This document shows positions 36,026-43,958 of a DNA stretch of 64,000 nucleotides, piece after piece (within the stretch, counting starts at the first letter, position 1; every line of letters begins with the position of its first letter). This DNA is from Sphingomonadales bacterium (lineage in GTDB: Bacteria > Pseudomonadota > Alphaproteobacteria > Sphingomonadales > Sphingomonadaceae): contig JADKCA010000003.1 of NCBI GenBank assembly GCA_016714795.1, forward strand, positions 186,001 through 250,000, in the 5' to 3' direction. A program made the position numbers and the translations under genes. Under the pieces are notes generated by a model. It was not told where the DNA came from. It did not search any database and saw only the letters and a list, made by a program, of their open reading frames with translations.

Positions 36026-38449
36026 TCAGGGCTTCGTCGCCTGACAGACCAGCCTGCCCGCATTGATCAGCGTCGCTTTGGTATCGAGTGCGTCCAGCGT
36101 AACGCCGCACATATTTCCCGCTTCATCCTCCACCGCGAAGGCCCCGTCTGCGCCCAGTTCAATCTGGAAACGGCCATTGTCATCGGTTTCGGCAATGCCC
36201 GCCTTCGCTGAGAGCGATGCCCCTTTGAGCGGCGCTCCGCTTTCATCCACCAACTGGCCATAGACGAGCACCACCCGCGTCGATCCGCGCACCAGGCGCT
36301 TGACCGTACCGGGATAGAAAAGCGCAGGCTCGCGGCGCGTGTCAAAGGCAGACGCGCCGCCGCTCGCATCCACGCCAACTTCTCCGATACTATAGGGCGA
36401 TGTGCTGACAAAGATCGGCTTGCGGCCCGTGATTGCGACGCCCCCGCCGCCCGGCGCGCGTAATTGATACTTCGCATCGGGGGCAGCATCAGGAGCCTCC
36501 ACAACAATCCCTGATCCGGTGAAACCGCTGGAGCCGAACGCCAACCGCCCGCCCGCGAGGCCAAAGCTGGTCTCGACTCGCCCATAAAGCGAGCTATTCT
36601 CCAGCTGTTCCTCAATCTGTGCGTCAGCGGCGACATTGGCGTAAGCGAGGCGCAGATTGGCCCCCAGCCGCCCGGAGAGCCGATCAAACTGCTGGCTGAT
36701 CCCGGCGCGCAATTGCAGCGGGCCGAGGCTCGTGTCGCGGCTCTGGCTCCAGTCGGCACTGCCGATGGGCTTGAACCGCGTCTGGCCATTGCTGTTGCGC
36801 CCCTCCGTGCCGGCGTAGAGCGTCTGAGAGGATCGCCCACCGAACATGGATAGCCTGATCCCTGCACGCAGCGACCAGGCATTGCGGCTATAGCTGCCCG
36901 ATGTGTCAAACTCCCAGCGGCGTCCGCGCTCCTGCGCAATCGTCCAGCGCAGATTGGGGAGGATGGTGTAGCTCCACCCGCTGCCCTCATCACGGCGCAG
37001 CAGCACGCCGCTGTTGAACGAGAATCTGCCCTTCGAATAGCCGCCAAATGCGCTCAGCGACGTCTGATTGCGGCCGATGCCGCGTTCGGGATCGAAGGTT
37101 ATACCCGGCAAACGCGGCTTTGCGTTGATGTGTCGCGCATCGAGCGACCAGTTGAAGCCTTTGCTGTTTCCCGAGACATTGGCCTGCGCACCATATTCGC
37201 CCTGCGCCGTCCCCGCGAGCGTCGCCGAAAAACGCCACTTATCGAGCAGATAGACCGCGCCTAACTCCACCATCTGCCTTTTCTCGGTCCCCTCCCCGCG
37301 CGCGAACAGGCCGAGCTGCGGCCCCGCGCGCAGGCGGTAACCGGCGCGGACTGTGGGAGAGAGCAGGCTGGGCAGAAAGCCATCATTTTGCCCGCGAAAG
37401 CGTGTGTTCCAGCCGCCTTCGACAAACCATTCACCATCACCATAGCCCGGCAAGCCCGGCGCGCGAGTGAAGAAGCGCACCTCCTCCCGCTCGCCGCTCG
37501 CATCCTTGATCCGCAGCGTCAGCGGATAGGCGCCGCCGGGCAGCTGCGCGGTATCGAGCGTGACGCGGCCCGGCGCGATCCGCTGCGTATCGAGCAGCAC
37601 CCCGTCGCGCAGGATTTCGACCCGGCCAGACAGCGGCGCATCGATCAGCAGCGGCGTATCGGCAATGCTGTTCCGCTCGATCCGGGTTTCGGTGCTGCTG
37701 GCCAACTGCACGCCCACCAGCCGGTCAAAATAGACGAAATTGTAAGAGGACGCCTGCACCAGCCCGGCGGTCAGCGCCGTCCGGTTGCCCACGCGGCGAA
37801 AATAGGCACGGTCAAGCGAGCTTTGGCGGCTGCCAATCGTCGCATCGGCCGAGATATGGCTACGCCCCAGTCCCAGCATCAGGCGCGGTTGCAGGGTGAA
37901 ATCGATCCGGTCCTTGGCTATAGAATATTGCAACCCCAGCGCCCCCGCGAGCGTGGGCGGGCCGGGTTCGGGATCGGGCAGATAGGGCCGTGCCTCTCCG
38001 CGCACTTCGGGCGCCAGAAACAGATCGATCCGCCCCGTATCGCGCGACACAATCACGCCCGCCACCTCCGGATCGAGCCGCCCGCACCCGGCAGAGGGTG
38101 ACGGCGAGCAGGACAGCCCGGCATTGCTCAGCATCTCGCCGCGCAGCACGGCGGCGACCTTGGCAGGCTCCTTGAGCGGCGGCAGCTTGGCAATCACCGC
38201 CCCCGCATCGGCAAAGCGCGCGGTGCCGGGCGCGAGCAGCACCGGCACCTGCCCCAGCGAGCGGCCATCGACATAGAGCAACAGCGGCGTCTCGCGCGCT
38301 TCGAGCAGATCGTCAAAGCCTTCGGGCTCTTCAGTTTCTAAGACGGCAGGCTTGGAGGGTTCAGCAGGTGGCGTTTGGGCAAGGGCAGGCGCCGCAATTA
38401 ACGACGATGCCGATGCCAAGAGGCGAAAGGGAAACGCTGCTCGCTTCAT
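36026..38449 (-). CDS. Outer-membrane pilus usher
   Basis: 807 residues with a signal peptide (RAAFPFRLLASASSLIAAPA). A periplasmic N-terminal part includes ETPLLLYVDGRSLGQVPVLL. The central beta-barrel has usher-like features: LDRAYFRRVGNRTALTAGLV, PLSGRVEILRDGVLLDTQRI and RVTLDTAQLPGGAYPLTLRI (plug/barrel junction). The C-terminal part contains VYGQLVDESGAPLKGASLSA, a carboxypeptidase-regulatory-like fold used by ushers. Function: assembles chaperone-bound subunits and threads the fibre through the outer membrane. Start ATG 38449 is chosen for the signal peptide; the ribosome binding site is weak. It is last in the leftward subunit operon and converges on the chaperone 15 bases away. Confidence 0.85.
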   Translation of the reverse strand: MKRAAFPFRLLASASSLIAAPALAQTPPAEPSKPAVLETEEPEGFDDLLEARETPLLLYVDGRSLGQVPVLLAPGTARFADAGAVIAKLPPLKEPAKVAAVLRGEMLSNAGLSCSPSPSAGCGRLDPEVAGVIVSRDTGRIDLFLAPEVRGEARPYLPDPEPGPPTLAGALGLQYSIAKDRIDFTLQPRLMLGLGRSHISADATIGSRQSSLDRAYFRRVGNRTALTAGLVQASSYNFVYFDRLVGVQLASSTETRIERNSIADTPLLIDAPLSGRVEILRDGVLLDTQRIAPGRVTLDTAQLPGGAYPLTLRIKDASGEREEVRFFTRAPGLPGYGDGEWFVEGGWNTRFRGQNDGFLPSLLSPTVRAGYRLRAGPQLGLFARGEGTEKRQMVELGAVYLLDKWRFSATLAGTAQGEYGAQANVSGNSKGFNWSLDARHINAKPRLPGITFDPERGIGRNQTSLSAFGGYSKGRFSFNSGVLLRRDEGSGWSYTILPNLRWTIAQERGRRWEFDTSGSYSRNAWSLRAGIRLSMFGGRSSQTLYAGTEGRNSNGQTRFKPIGSADWSQSRDTSLGPLQLRAGISQQFDRLSGRLGANLRLAYANVAADAQIEEQLENSSLYGRVETSFGLAGGRLAFGSSGFTGSGIVVEAPDAAPDAKYQLRAPGGGGVAITGRKPIFVSTSPYSIGEVGVDASGGASAFDTRREPALFYPGTVKRLVRGSTRVVLVYGQLVDESGAPLKGASLSAKAGIAETDDNGRFQIELGADGAFAVEDEAGNMCGVTLDALDTKATLINAGRLVCQATKP

Positions 38450-38535
38450 ACATGGTGGTCTCTGGTCACTCACCACCTCCCGTGCGCCAAATGATAGCAC
38501 GCGGGAGGGGAAGTTATGCGCAGCGCCGGAACGAC

Positions 38536-39101
38536 CTAGTTTACTGACATCGTTAGTGTGAACGTCTGGCTGAGAGCGCCATCGGCTATAGTTGAATCGG
38601 CCGGAATAGCTGTGGTGTAGAATGACATCAGTGTGCCGTTTTGAACCCTTGTTGCCTGCTGTGCAGGCGTTGTTGATATCAGTTCCGCTCAACTGAATTT
38701 TGAAACCGTGGGCGGTCTGGGGTGAGCTGTTGTAGGCATGGGGTAGCCGAAAATAGGCATCCAGACTTTTTCCACCGGCTCCGTTCAGCGAAAAACCACC
38801 ATTGGGGCGGCACCGCCTGCCTGCGTTACGGATAGAAAAGCTGTGCTGGTTGCGTGAGTGCAAATCTAGTGTCGGTGCTGGTTGAGCTGGTCTGCTGCCC
38901 GGCTACCCGATTGATCGGAGCTAAGATCAAATCCTCAAGCGCAAAATATGCACTGTTTCCGCAGCAGGGGGTTGACCTGAGCACTAACAGTCATGGTCCC
39001 CGTGCTCGTCGCCCCAACCCCCCATCGGTCGCCGCCATCGCAGGCACAGCCATGCCCAGCGCCAATAACGCGAGGGTGGTTTTGGTGAGTGTCTTGGTCA
39101 T
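38536..39101 (-). pseudogene. Pilus subunit-like exported protein, copy 7 (multiple frameshifts)
   Basis: Starts TKTLTKTTLALLALGMAVPA (signal peptide, AATDG after the cleavage site) with GGGAGAAGACCA before the ATG. That frame stops about 110 bases in. The expected GATSTGTMTVSAQ continues in a second frame, LEDLILAPINRVAGQQTSST in a third, and GGFSLNGAGGKSLDAYFRLP in yet another. The C-terminal beta-strand is restored only in one frame: ALSQTFTLTMSVN then TAG at 38536. At least three frameshifts are needed to read it through. Longer and more divergent than the other copies, it could have been a tip or minor subunit (inference). Confidence 0.75.
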
Positions 39102-39163
39102 TGGTCTTCTCCCTAGTGAGAAATCATAAGTGCTTTCGTGCCCGCAGAACTGGGGAGATGCCC

Positions 39164-39753
39164 TCAAAGCGGGCTGACGATCAGCGTAAACACGCCGGAA
39201 AATTGCCACCGCCGCCTGCTGTTGCGGAGCTGACATTTGTCGGGATTGTGATCGACAATCGGTGGTCGATGTTCGCAGGCTGCCCCACGGAACAGGCGAC
39301 GCCGCGCGGCTGCGTTGAGAATGATTGCCCGCTGGCCGTGTACAGGATTGTATCGGAATTCACCCGGTCCAGAATGCTGAACTGCGACAAAGGAACGTAG
39401 CGGATGACCGGTGCGCCGCCGCCAGCACCGGAATTGAGATTCATCGCGCTGCCATCATCAATCCCGCTTTGATAAACTGCAACGCGCACCGGCCCTTGCG
39501 TGTTGCGTGACAAGCAGAAATCCGCGCTGACCGTCTGCGCGCCGGAATTGCCGGTAGTACTGACCGTAATGGGCGCAAAGGTCAGGTCTTCCAGCCCGGC
39601 AACCTCCACCAGATCCCCAACGGGCGGATTGGCGGTGACGGTGGCCGTAAAGCTTCCCGTGCTCGTCGCGCCCGGAGTGCCATCGGTGGCAGCGTTGGCG
39701 ATGCCGGGCACGGCGAGAGCCAATGCGATTACGGCTGTTTGCATCTGTTTCAT
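39164..39753 (-). pseudogene. Pilus subunit-like exported protein, copy 6 (frameshift near the C-terminus)
   Basis: Signal peptide KQMQTAVIALALAVPGIANA, then ATDGTPGATSTGSFTATVTA, VEVAGLEDLTFAPITVSTTG, and SADFCLSRNTQGPVRVAVYQ. AAGGAATATTCA precedes the ATG. The annotated-looking frame ends at 39181 as NFPACLR, but shifting frame just before gives QFSGVFTLIVSPL and a stop at 39164, which matches the C-terminal strand of the other copies. So one frameshift removes only the last strand, exactly the part expected to bind the chaperone. Confidence 0.75.
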
Positions 39754-39785
39754 TGAATATTCCTTTGCGAAATCTCGACCTGTCA

Positions 39786-40353
39786 TTGCGGAGCGAGCAA
39801 AACGGTGAACTGCGCCGACAACGCGCCAATGGCTGCACCACCGCCTGCCGGGATGGCGTTGGGCGTAAGGTTGAGCTGATGCGCTATTGCCGGATTGTTC
39901 GTGCTTGCGGTGCAACCGGCTCCGCTGGGCACGGTGGTATAGGGAACGCCATTACTGACACTTGTACCACCGTTGCCCGTCGGGCCCAGGATTTCCACCG
40001 TCAGTCCCAGCGAATGCCCCGCACCGTCATTCATGTTAAATGCGCTGCCCGCCGACGTGCCGTTCTGCGATACCGTGACACGAATATTCGAGCCCGCGGT
40101 TGACCGGTTGAAACACACGAAATCGATCATTTTGGAGATGGCCACATTGGCATTTGTCGATTGCACGGTCCGAAGGCGTAATCCTGAAGACCCAGCATGC
40201 ACCATCATTATTTGCCGGAGCGAGCACGGTCAGAGACGTGGTGAATGACCCCGTCGAGGTCGCGCCCGGCGAGCCATCGGTCGCCGCCATCGCAGGCACA
40301 GACAGCCCCAGCGCGAGGGCCGCGAGGGTGGTTTTGGTGATTGACTTGGTCAT
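39786..40353 (-). pseudogene. Pilus subunit-like exported protein, copy 5 (frameshifts in the N-terminal third)
   Basis: Signal peptide TKSITKTTLAALALGLSVPA, ATDGSPGATSTGSFTTSLTV, then the frame is lost after ANNDG. A short stretch LGLQDYAFG is in a third frame, and the rest (TVQSTNANVAISKMIDFVCF ... LSAQFTVLLAPQ) in another, with the stop at 39786. One missing A in GGACCGTG would explain the second shift; the first also needs an indel near 40195. The C-terminal two thirds are intact and clean, so decay looks recent. Confidence 0.75.
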
Positions 40354-40414
40354 TGGTGTACTCCGTGTGCTGGAAGGATGAAGGGGGCTGTGTTTTTGGA
40401 ATTCCGAGATTCAA

Positions 40415-40996
40415 TCACTGCGGCGTGACAGTCACCGTGAACAATCCTGAGTAGACACCGGCTTTCTGGCCCGACGGCAGCGCTGGCCTGTGAACCGTCA
40501 AACGGTGGCTGTCGGGATTTGGAGATGCTGAACAGTCCTGTATCGGCGTGAGCGGAACTGCCGTGTCTTGCTGCAAGGAAAATGGTGTCGAATTCTGCAA
40601 AGTTTCGACTGACACTTCGATACCAAGCATTCGCGTCTGTCCATCGGTGTCGGTATCGATGCCGCCGCCTTCAACCAAAACAAAGCCTTGAGCCGCGGTC
40701 AAACCATAAGCCTGAGACACTTTGAACAAGACATTCCCTGCATCCGACCGTGATACGCAGAATGGGCTGTTGCGAGTCTCGGTGCCGTTGAGCGCACCAA
40801 CATTATCCAATATTTGGGTTCCGAACTCAAAGTCATCAAGACCCACCACGCTGACAATTGAACGGGCGTCTCCTCAAGCGTGAGGGTCGCGGAGAAGCTG
40901 CCCGTACGTCGCCCCCGGCGTCCCATCGGTGGCTGCATTGGCGATTGCAGGTAGGGCGAGGGCCAAGACGATTGCGGCCGAATTCATCAGTTTCAT
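40415..40996 (-). pseudogene. Pilus subunit-like exported protein, copy 4 (two frameshifts)
   Basis: Starts KLMNSAAIVLALALPAIANA, ATDGTPGAT, then runs to an early stop. TGSFSATLTLEETPVQLSA follows in a second frame, and VVGLDDFEFGTQILDNVGAL in a third, open to GVYSGLFTVTVTPQ and the stop at 40415. About two bases are missing between GAT and TGSF (the S codon of GATSTGSF). GAAGGAATAACTGCC precedes the ATG. Same domain plan as the intact copies. Confidence 0.78.
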
Positions 40997-41027
40997 GGCA
41001 GTTATTCCTTCGTAAAATTTCGACCTG

Positions 41028-41579
41028 TTATTGAGGGGCGACCGTTATGGTGAACTGTCCTGTAAAAACACCTGAGGTGGCCGAAGACGCCGGAGGGATC
41101 GGTTGGGGCGTCAACAACATGCTATGCGCGATGTCATCGCCTGATGAGTTCGTGCATCCGGTTCCGCTTTGCACCATCGAAACTGCCGCGCCATTGGCCA
41201 TTGTGCGTCCAGTGCCGGGACCGGGATCGATAATGACAAGATTCAATCCAAGTTCGGACGAACCATTGGATAAAGTCGTTCCGCTGCCACCGGATCCGTT
41301 GGTCTGGTTTACGGTAACCAGGACATTGCCAGGTCCGGAACGTGTGAAGCACAATCGGTCGATTTGCGGCGGGACAGGCGTGATTTGTGTTGCAGAGGCG
41401 GTGATGCTGCCAAAATCAAAATCCGTTAGACCCACAACCTGCACCTGATCTCCGGGCGGCAAGGTGGGATTGAGCGTGAAGGTGAAGCTGCCGGACGCGG
41501 TGTTGCTTTGCGCTTGCGTGGCGGGGGGAAGTGCGAAGAGCGCGGTGGCGATGAAGATGGCGGTGTGTTTCTTGATCAT
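41028..41579 (-). CDS. Pilus subunit-like exported protein, copy 3 (intact)
   Basis: 183 residues with a signal peptide (KKHTAIFIATALFALPPATQ), then NTASGSFTFTLNPTLPPGDQ, VQVVGLTDFDFGSITASATQ, a single cysteine pair (LCFTRSGPG and GTGCTNSSG), and the terminal strand GVFTGQFTITVAPQ. The alternating hydrophobic C-terminus and small beta-rich plan are those of chaperone-usher subunits. The start at 41579 is preferred (GGTGAGG upstream) over 41594. It has the same operon orientation as the usher. I assign the role from context; the exact family (DUF4402, spore coat U-like or another) I could not fix. Confidence 0.72.
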   Translation of the reverse strand: MIKKHTAIFIATALFALPPATQAQSNTASGSFTFTLNPTLPPGDQVQVVGLTDFDFGSITASATQITPVPPQIDRLCFTRSGPGNVLVTVNQTNGSGGSGTTLSNGSSELGLNLVIIDPGPGTGRTMANGAAVSMVQSGTGCTNSSGDDIAHSMLLTPQPIPPASSATSGVFTGQFTITVAPQ

Positions 41580-41590
41580 GTCCTCACCCT

Positions 41591-42238
41591 TCAATTCACG
41601 GCGACGGTAAGGTGCATCACCGCGACATAAGGCCCGGTGTTGGCGACAACGCTGCGGTGCTTGTAAACAAACAGCCGGATGCCGCCGGTGGCGTTGCTGC
41701 CCGAAAAGCTGAACAGGCTGCCATCACAGCCAAGCTGGCTCGATTGCACGGTCACTGCCGCTCCGGGCGCCAGAATGGTTCCCTGTCCAATCTCAAAATC
41801 AGACGTCATATACCTGACTTCCATGGGCAATGTGTGGCTGCCGCTGGTCATGGAGAAGTTGAGCCCTGACGGTGCGCCGGGAAAGGCGGAAGGCGGCTCG
41901 CTGGGCGAAGTGTAGTTGGATTGCGACACGGTGAGCGTCACCGGCACATTATGCACTGCGTTGCCCGATTGCGTCACATTCAGGCAAACCGGCATTTTCT
42001 CCACATAGACATGCGCGATGTTGGAGGGATCTTGCTCCGGCCCCGCGGCATCGGGCCAAATGCGCGTGGCATCGCGAAGGCCTTCAATGGTCACCGCGTC
42101 CCCACCCGGTGGATTGACGGTGAGCGTGACATTGAAACTCTCCTGGCTCGTCGCGCCGGGCTGGCCATCTTGGGCGGCCATTGTTGCGTGCGGGAGCATA
42201 GATGCCAGTGCCGCTGCGCCGATCAGAGCCTTCTTCAT
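41591..42238 (-). CDS. Pilus subunit-like exported protein, copy 2 (intact, longest)
   Basis: 215 residues. Signal peptide KKALIGAAALASMLPHATMA, AQDGQPGATSQESFNVTLTV, VTIEGLRDATRIWPDAAGPE, VCLNVTQSGNAVHNVPVTLT, and the terminal strand GPYVAVMHLTVAVN. GGAAAGGCG precedes the ATG. It keeps the GATS(T)xxSF start and C-terminal beta-strand of the other copies, but the middle is longer and diverged. Role inferred from its position in the usher operon. Confidence 0.7.
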   Translation of the reverse strand: MKKALIGAAALASMLPHATMAAQDGQPGATSQESFNVTLTVNPPGGDAVTIEGLRDATRIWPDAAGPEQDPSNIAHVYVEKMPVCLNVTQSGNAVHNVPVTLTVSQSNYTSPSEPPSAFPGAPSGLNFSMTSGSHTLPMEVRYMTSDFEIGQGTILAPGAAVTVQSSQLGCDGSLFSFSGSNATGGIRLFVYKHRSVVANTGPYVAVMHLTVAVN

Positions 42239-42305
42239 ATATTTCGCCTTTCCGGACTCCGCCCGCGCACTCCGGGTCGCATCGGTGCGCGGGCGAAAGG
42301 GGAGA

Positions 42306-42895
42306 TCAGGGGACCGAGACAGTCATGGTGAACTGGGCGGTGATGTCGCCGCAAGCGTCACGGTTGGTCGGCATCGGGCAGAGTAGTCGGTTCAATTGTC
42401 AAATCGTGCGCAATAGAAAAGCTCGACGTTCCAGTGGTGCATCCAGGGCCGCTCTGTGGGACATTTACAGGGGAATTGTTGCTCATGCCGATGCCGCCCC
42501 CAGTGGGACTGAAGACGGTCACTGCAACTGCGACGCTGTCCACAGTGCCGTCGAGATTGCTGTCGATCGACCCTTGCAACGAGAAGTTCTGGCCAGCGGG
42601 AAGATTGGTCTCCACCGATATTGACGCGGACGTCGCCTGCATCGCTCCGCAACAGGCAGAACCGCTGCCCTAGCCCTGAAACATTAGTCCCAGCGGTATT
42701 CGTGGTGGTAACCGTTCCAAAGTCGTAGTCATCCAGCCCCACGACTTGCACCGTCACCCCCGTCGGCGGCTGGACGTTGAGCGTCGCGCTGAAGCTTCCC
42801 GTACTAGTCGCCCCCGGATCGCCATCGGTTGCCGCCATCGCCGCGCCCGGAACCATCATCGCAAGCGCCGCTGCACCCATCAGAACCTTGTTCAT
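42306..42895 (-). pseudogene. Pilus subunit-like exported protein, copy 1 (two frameshifts)
   Basis: Promoter-proximal copy. Signal peptide NKVLMGAAALAMMVPGAAMA, ATDGDPGATSTGSFSATLNV, VQVVGLDDYDFGTVTTTNTA, RFCLLRSDAGDVRVNI; then the coding frame changes near 42640 to SVETNLPAGQNFSLQGSIDS ... SIAHDLTIEPTTLPDADQP, and again near 42358 to ACGDITAQFTMTVSVP with a stop at 42306. GAAGGAGAAATGCG precedes the ATG. The last shift again separates the body from the C-terminal strand. Confidence 0.77.
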
Positions 42896-43063
42896 CGCAT
42901 TTCTCCTTCATCATAACTCGCCCGGTCGCAGGCAAAGCGCTCCCGCTCCCGCAAGCGCGGGTTTGGGGTCTAAAACCGTCTCATGATCGCCCTTCCGGTG
43001 CTGGTTGCCCCCTGCATCCGGATCATTCAGGCGAGGATATTGGCAAATTGCGGCGAACAAGTC

Positions 43064-43083
43064 TGTCCCATGGATTGGGGACA
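43064..43083. promoter_or_regulatory. 20-bp palindrome in the divergent control region (site 2 of 3)
   Basis: TGTCCCATGGATTGGGGACA, differing from site 3 at a single base and sharing TGTCCC and TTGGGGACA with site 1. It lies 169 bases upstream of the first subunit gene, so it is placed to act on the leftward operon. Confidence 0.75.
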
Positions 43084-43220
43084 CGCTCGCAGGGTTGTTG
43101 GCGACAATCCGCGAAAATTCAACAAAACAGGCGCAAGATAAAAAAGTAATGATGAAACAATCTGTTACGAGATCAAGCCCATCATTCTTTTGTTAACTTG
43201 GCTATAATGCACCCTTCCCT

Positions 43221-43240
43221 TGTCCCATGAATTGGGGACA
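43221..43240. promoter_or_regulatory. 20-bp palindrome at the regulator promoter (site 3 of 3)
   Basis: TGTCCCATGAATTGGGGACA begins 13 bases after the TATAAT box at 43203, so it would overlap the early transcribed region of the regulator gene. A protein bound here would be expected to block its own promoter (autorepression), which is inference. Confidence 0.75.
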
Positions 43241-43319
43241 GCGGTTACCACCAGGACTTGCTATACCGATCCTGACCATCATCATGGCACAGGGCCGGGT
43301 TTGGGGGAGTGGCCGCACA

Positions 43320-43958
43320 GTGATTCGCACCGCCGTTATCGAGGATGATCCCGCCGTTCTGGCGCATCTGTGCCGCCTGATCCGCGAAAGCGGCGATATC
43401 GAAGTGTCGTGCAGCGCGCGCAACTTCGTTGAAGGAACCAAATTGGTAGAGGCGGGCGACTATGATGTGCTGATGTGCGATCTGGGTCTGCCCGACGGAT
43501 CGGGGATCGACCTGATCCGAAAGTCCATCGCACTGCACCCGCAATCGGACATCATCGTTGTCACCATGTTTGCCGATCACCGCAAGGTGCTCGACAGTAT
43601 CAAGGCGGGCGCGCGCGGTTATCTGCTGAAGGATGAAAATCTGGAAGATTGCGTACCCGGCATCCGCGAGATCCGGCGCGGCGGTTCCCCCATAAACCCC
43701 TTCATCGCGCGCAAGCTGCTCGAACGGTTCCAGCCCGACATGCCCGATGGCCCCATGGAAGCGCTGTCTGACCGCGAACACGACGTTCTGGGGCTGCTGG
43801 CGCGCGGATACAGCTATGCCGAAATCGCGACGCTGCTAGGCATTTCGACGCAGACGGTGGGCACCTATGTCAAGCGGCTGTACCGCAAGCTGGAAGTGAG
43901 TTCGCGTTCCGAAGCGGTGTTCGAAGCGTCGAGCAGGGGGTTGCTGGGTGGGCTGTAG
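43320..43958 (+). CDS. NarL/FixJ-type two-component response regulator
   Basis: Receiver domain (VIEDDPAVLAHLCRLIRESG, phosphoacceptor Asp54 in YDVLMCDLGLPDGSGIDLIR, VTMFADHRKVLDSIKAGARG and YLLKDENLED) joined to a LuxR-type helix-turn-helix (LSDREHDVLGLLARGYSYAE, ISTQTVGTYVKRLYRKLEVS). About 212 residues from GTG 43320, which has GGGGGAG about ten bases upstream; an ATG at 43284 is also in frame. Its stop overlaps the GTG start of the first histidine kinase by 11 bases. Being divergent from the pilus-like array and flanked by palindromes, it is the likely regulator of the locus. Confidence 0.9.
   Translation: MIRTAVIEDDPAVLAHLCRLIRESGDIEVSCSARNFVEGTKLVEAGDYDVLMCDLGLPDGSGIDLIRKSIALHPQSDIIVVTMFADHRKVLDSIKAGARGYLLKDENLEDCVPGIREIRRGGSPINPFIARKLLERFQPDMPDGPMEALSDREHDVLGLLARGYSYAEIATLLGISTQTVGTYVKRLYRKLEVSSRSEAVFEASSRGLLGGL

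Larger units (their letters stand above)
42896..43319. other. Divergent control region between subunit array and response regulator
   Basis: 424 bases without a gene. It holds two 20-bp palindromes (43064-43083 and 43221-43240), a good -10 box TATAAT at 43203-43208 reading toward the regulator (with a weak -35), and a small hairpin CCCGCAAGCGCGGG near 42949-42962. The stretch 43130-43210 is clearly richer in A/T than the surroundings. The leftward promoter for the subunit array must also lie here but has no obvious boxes. Confidence 0.7.
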
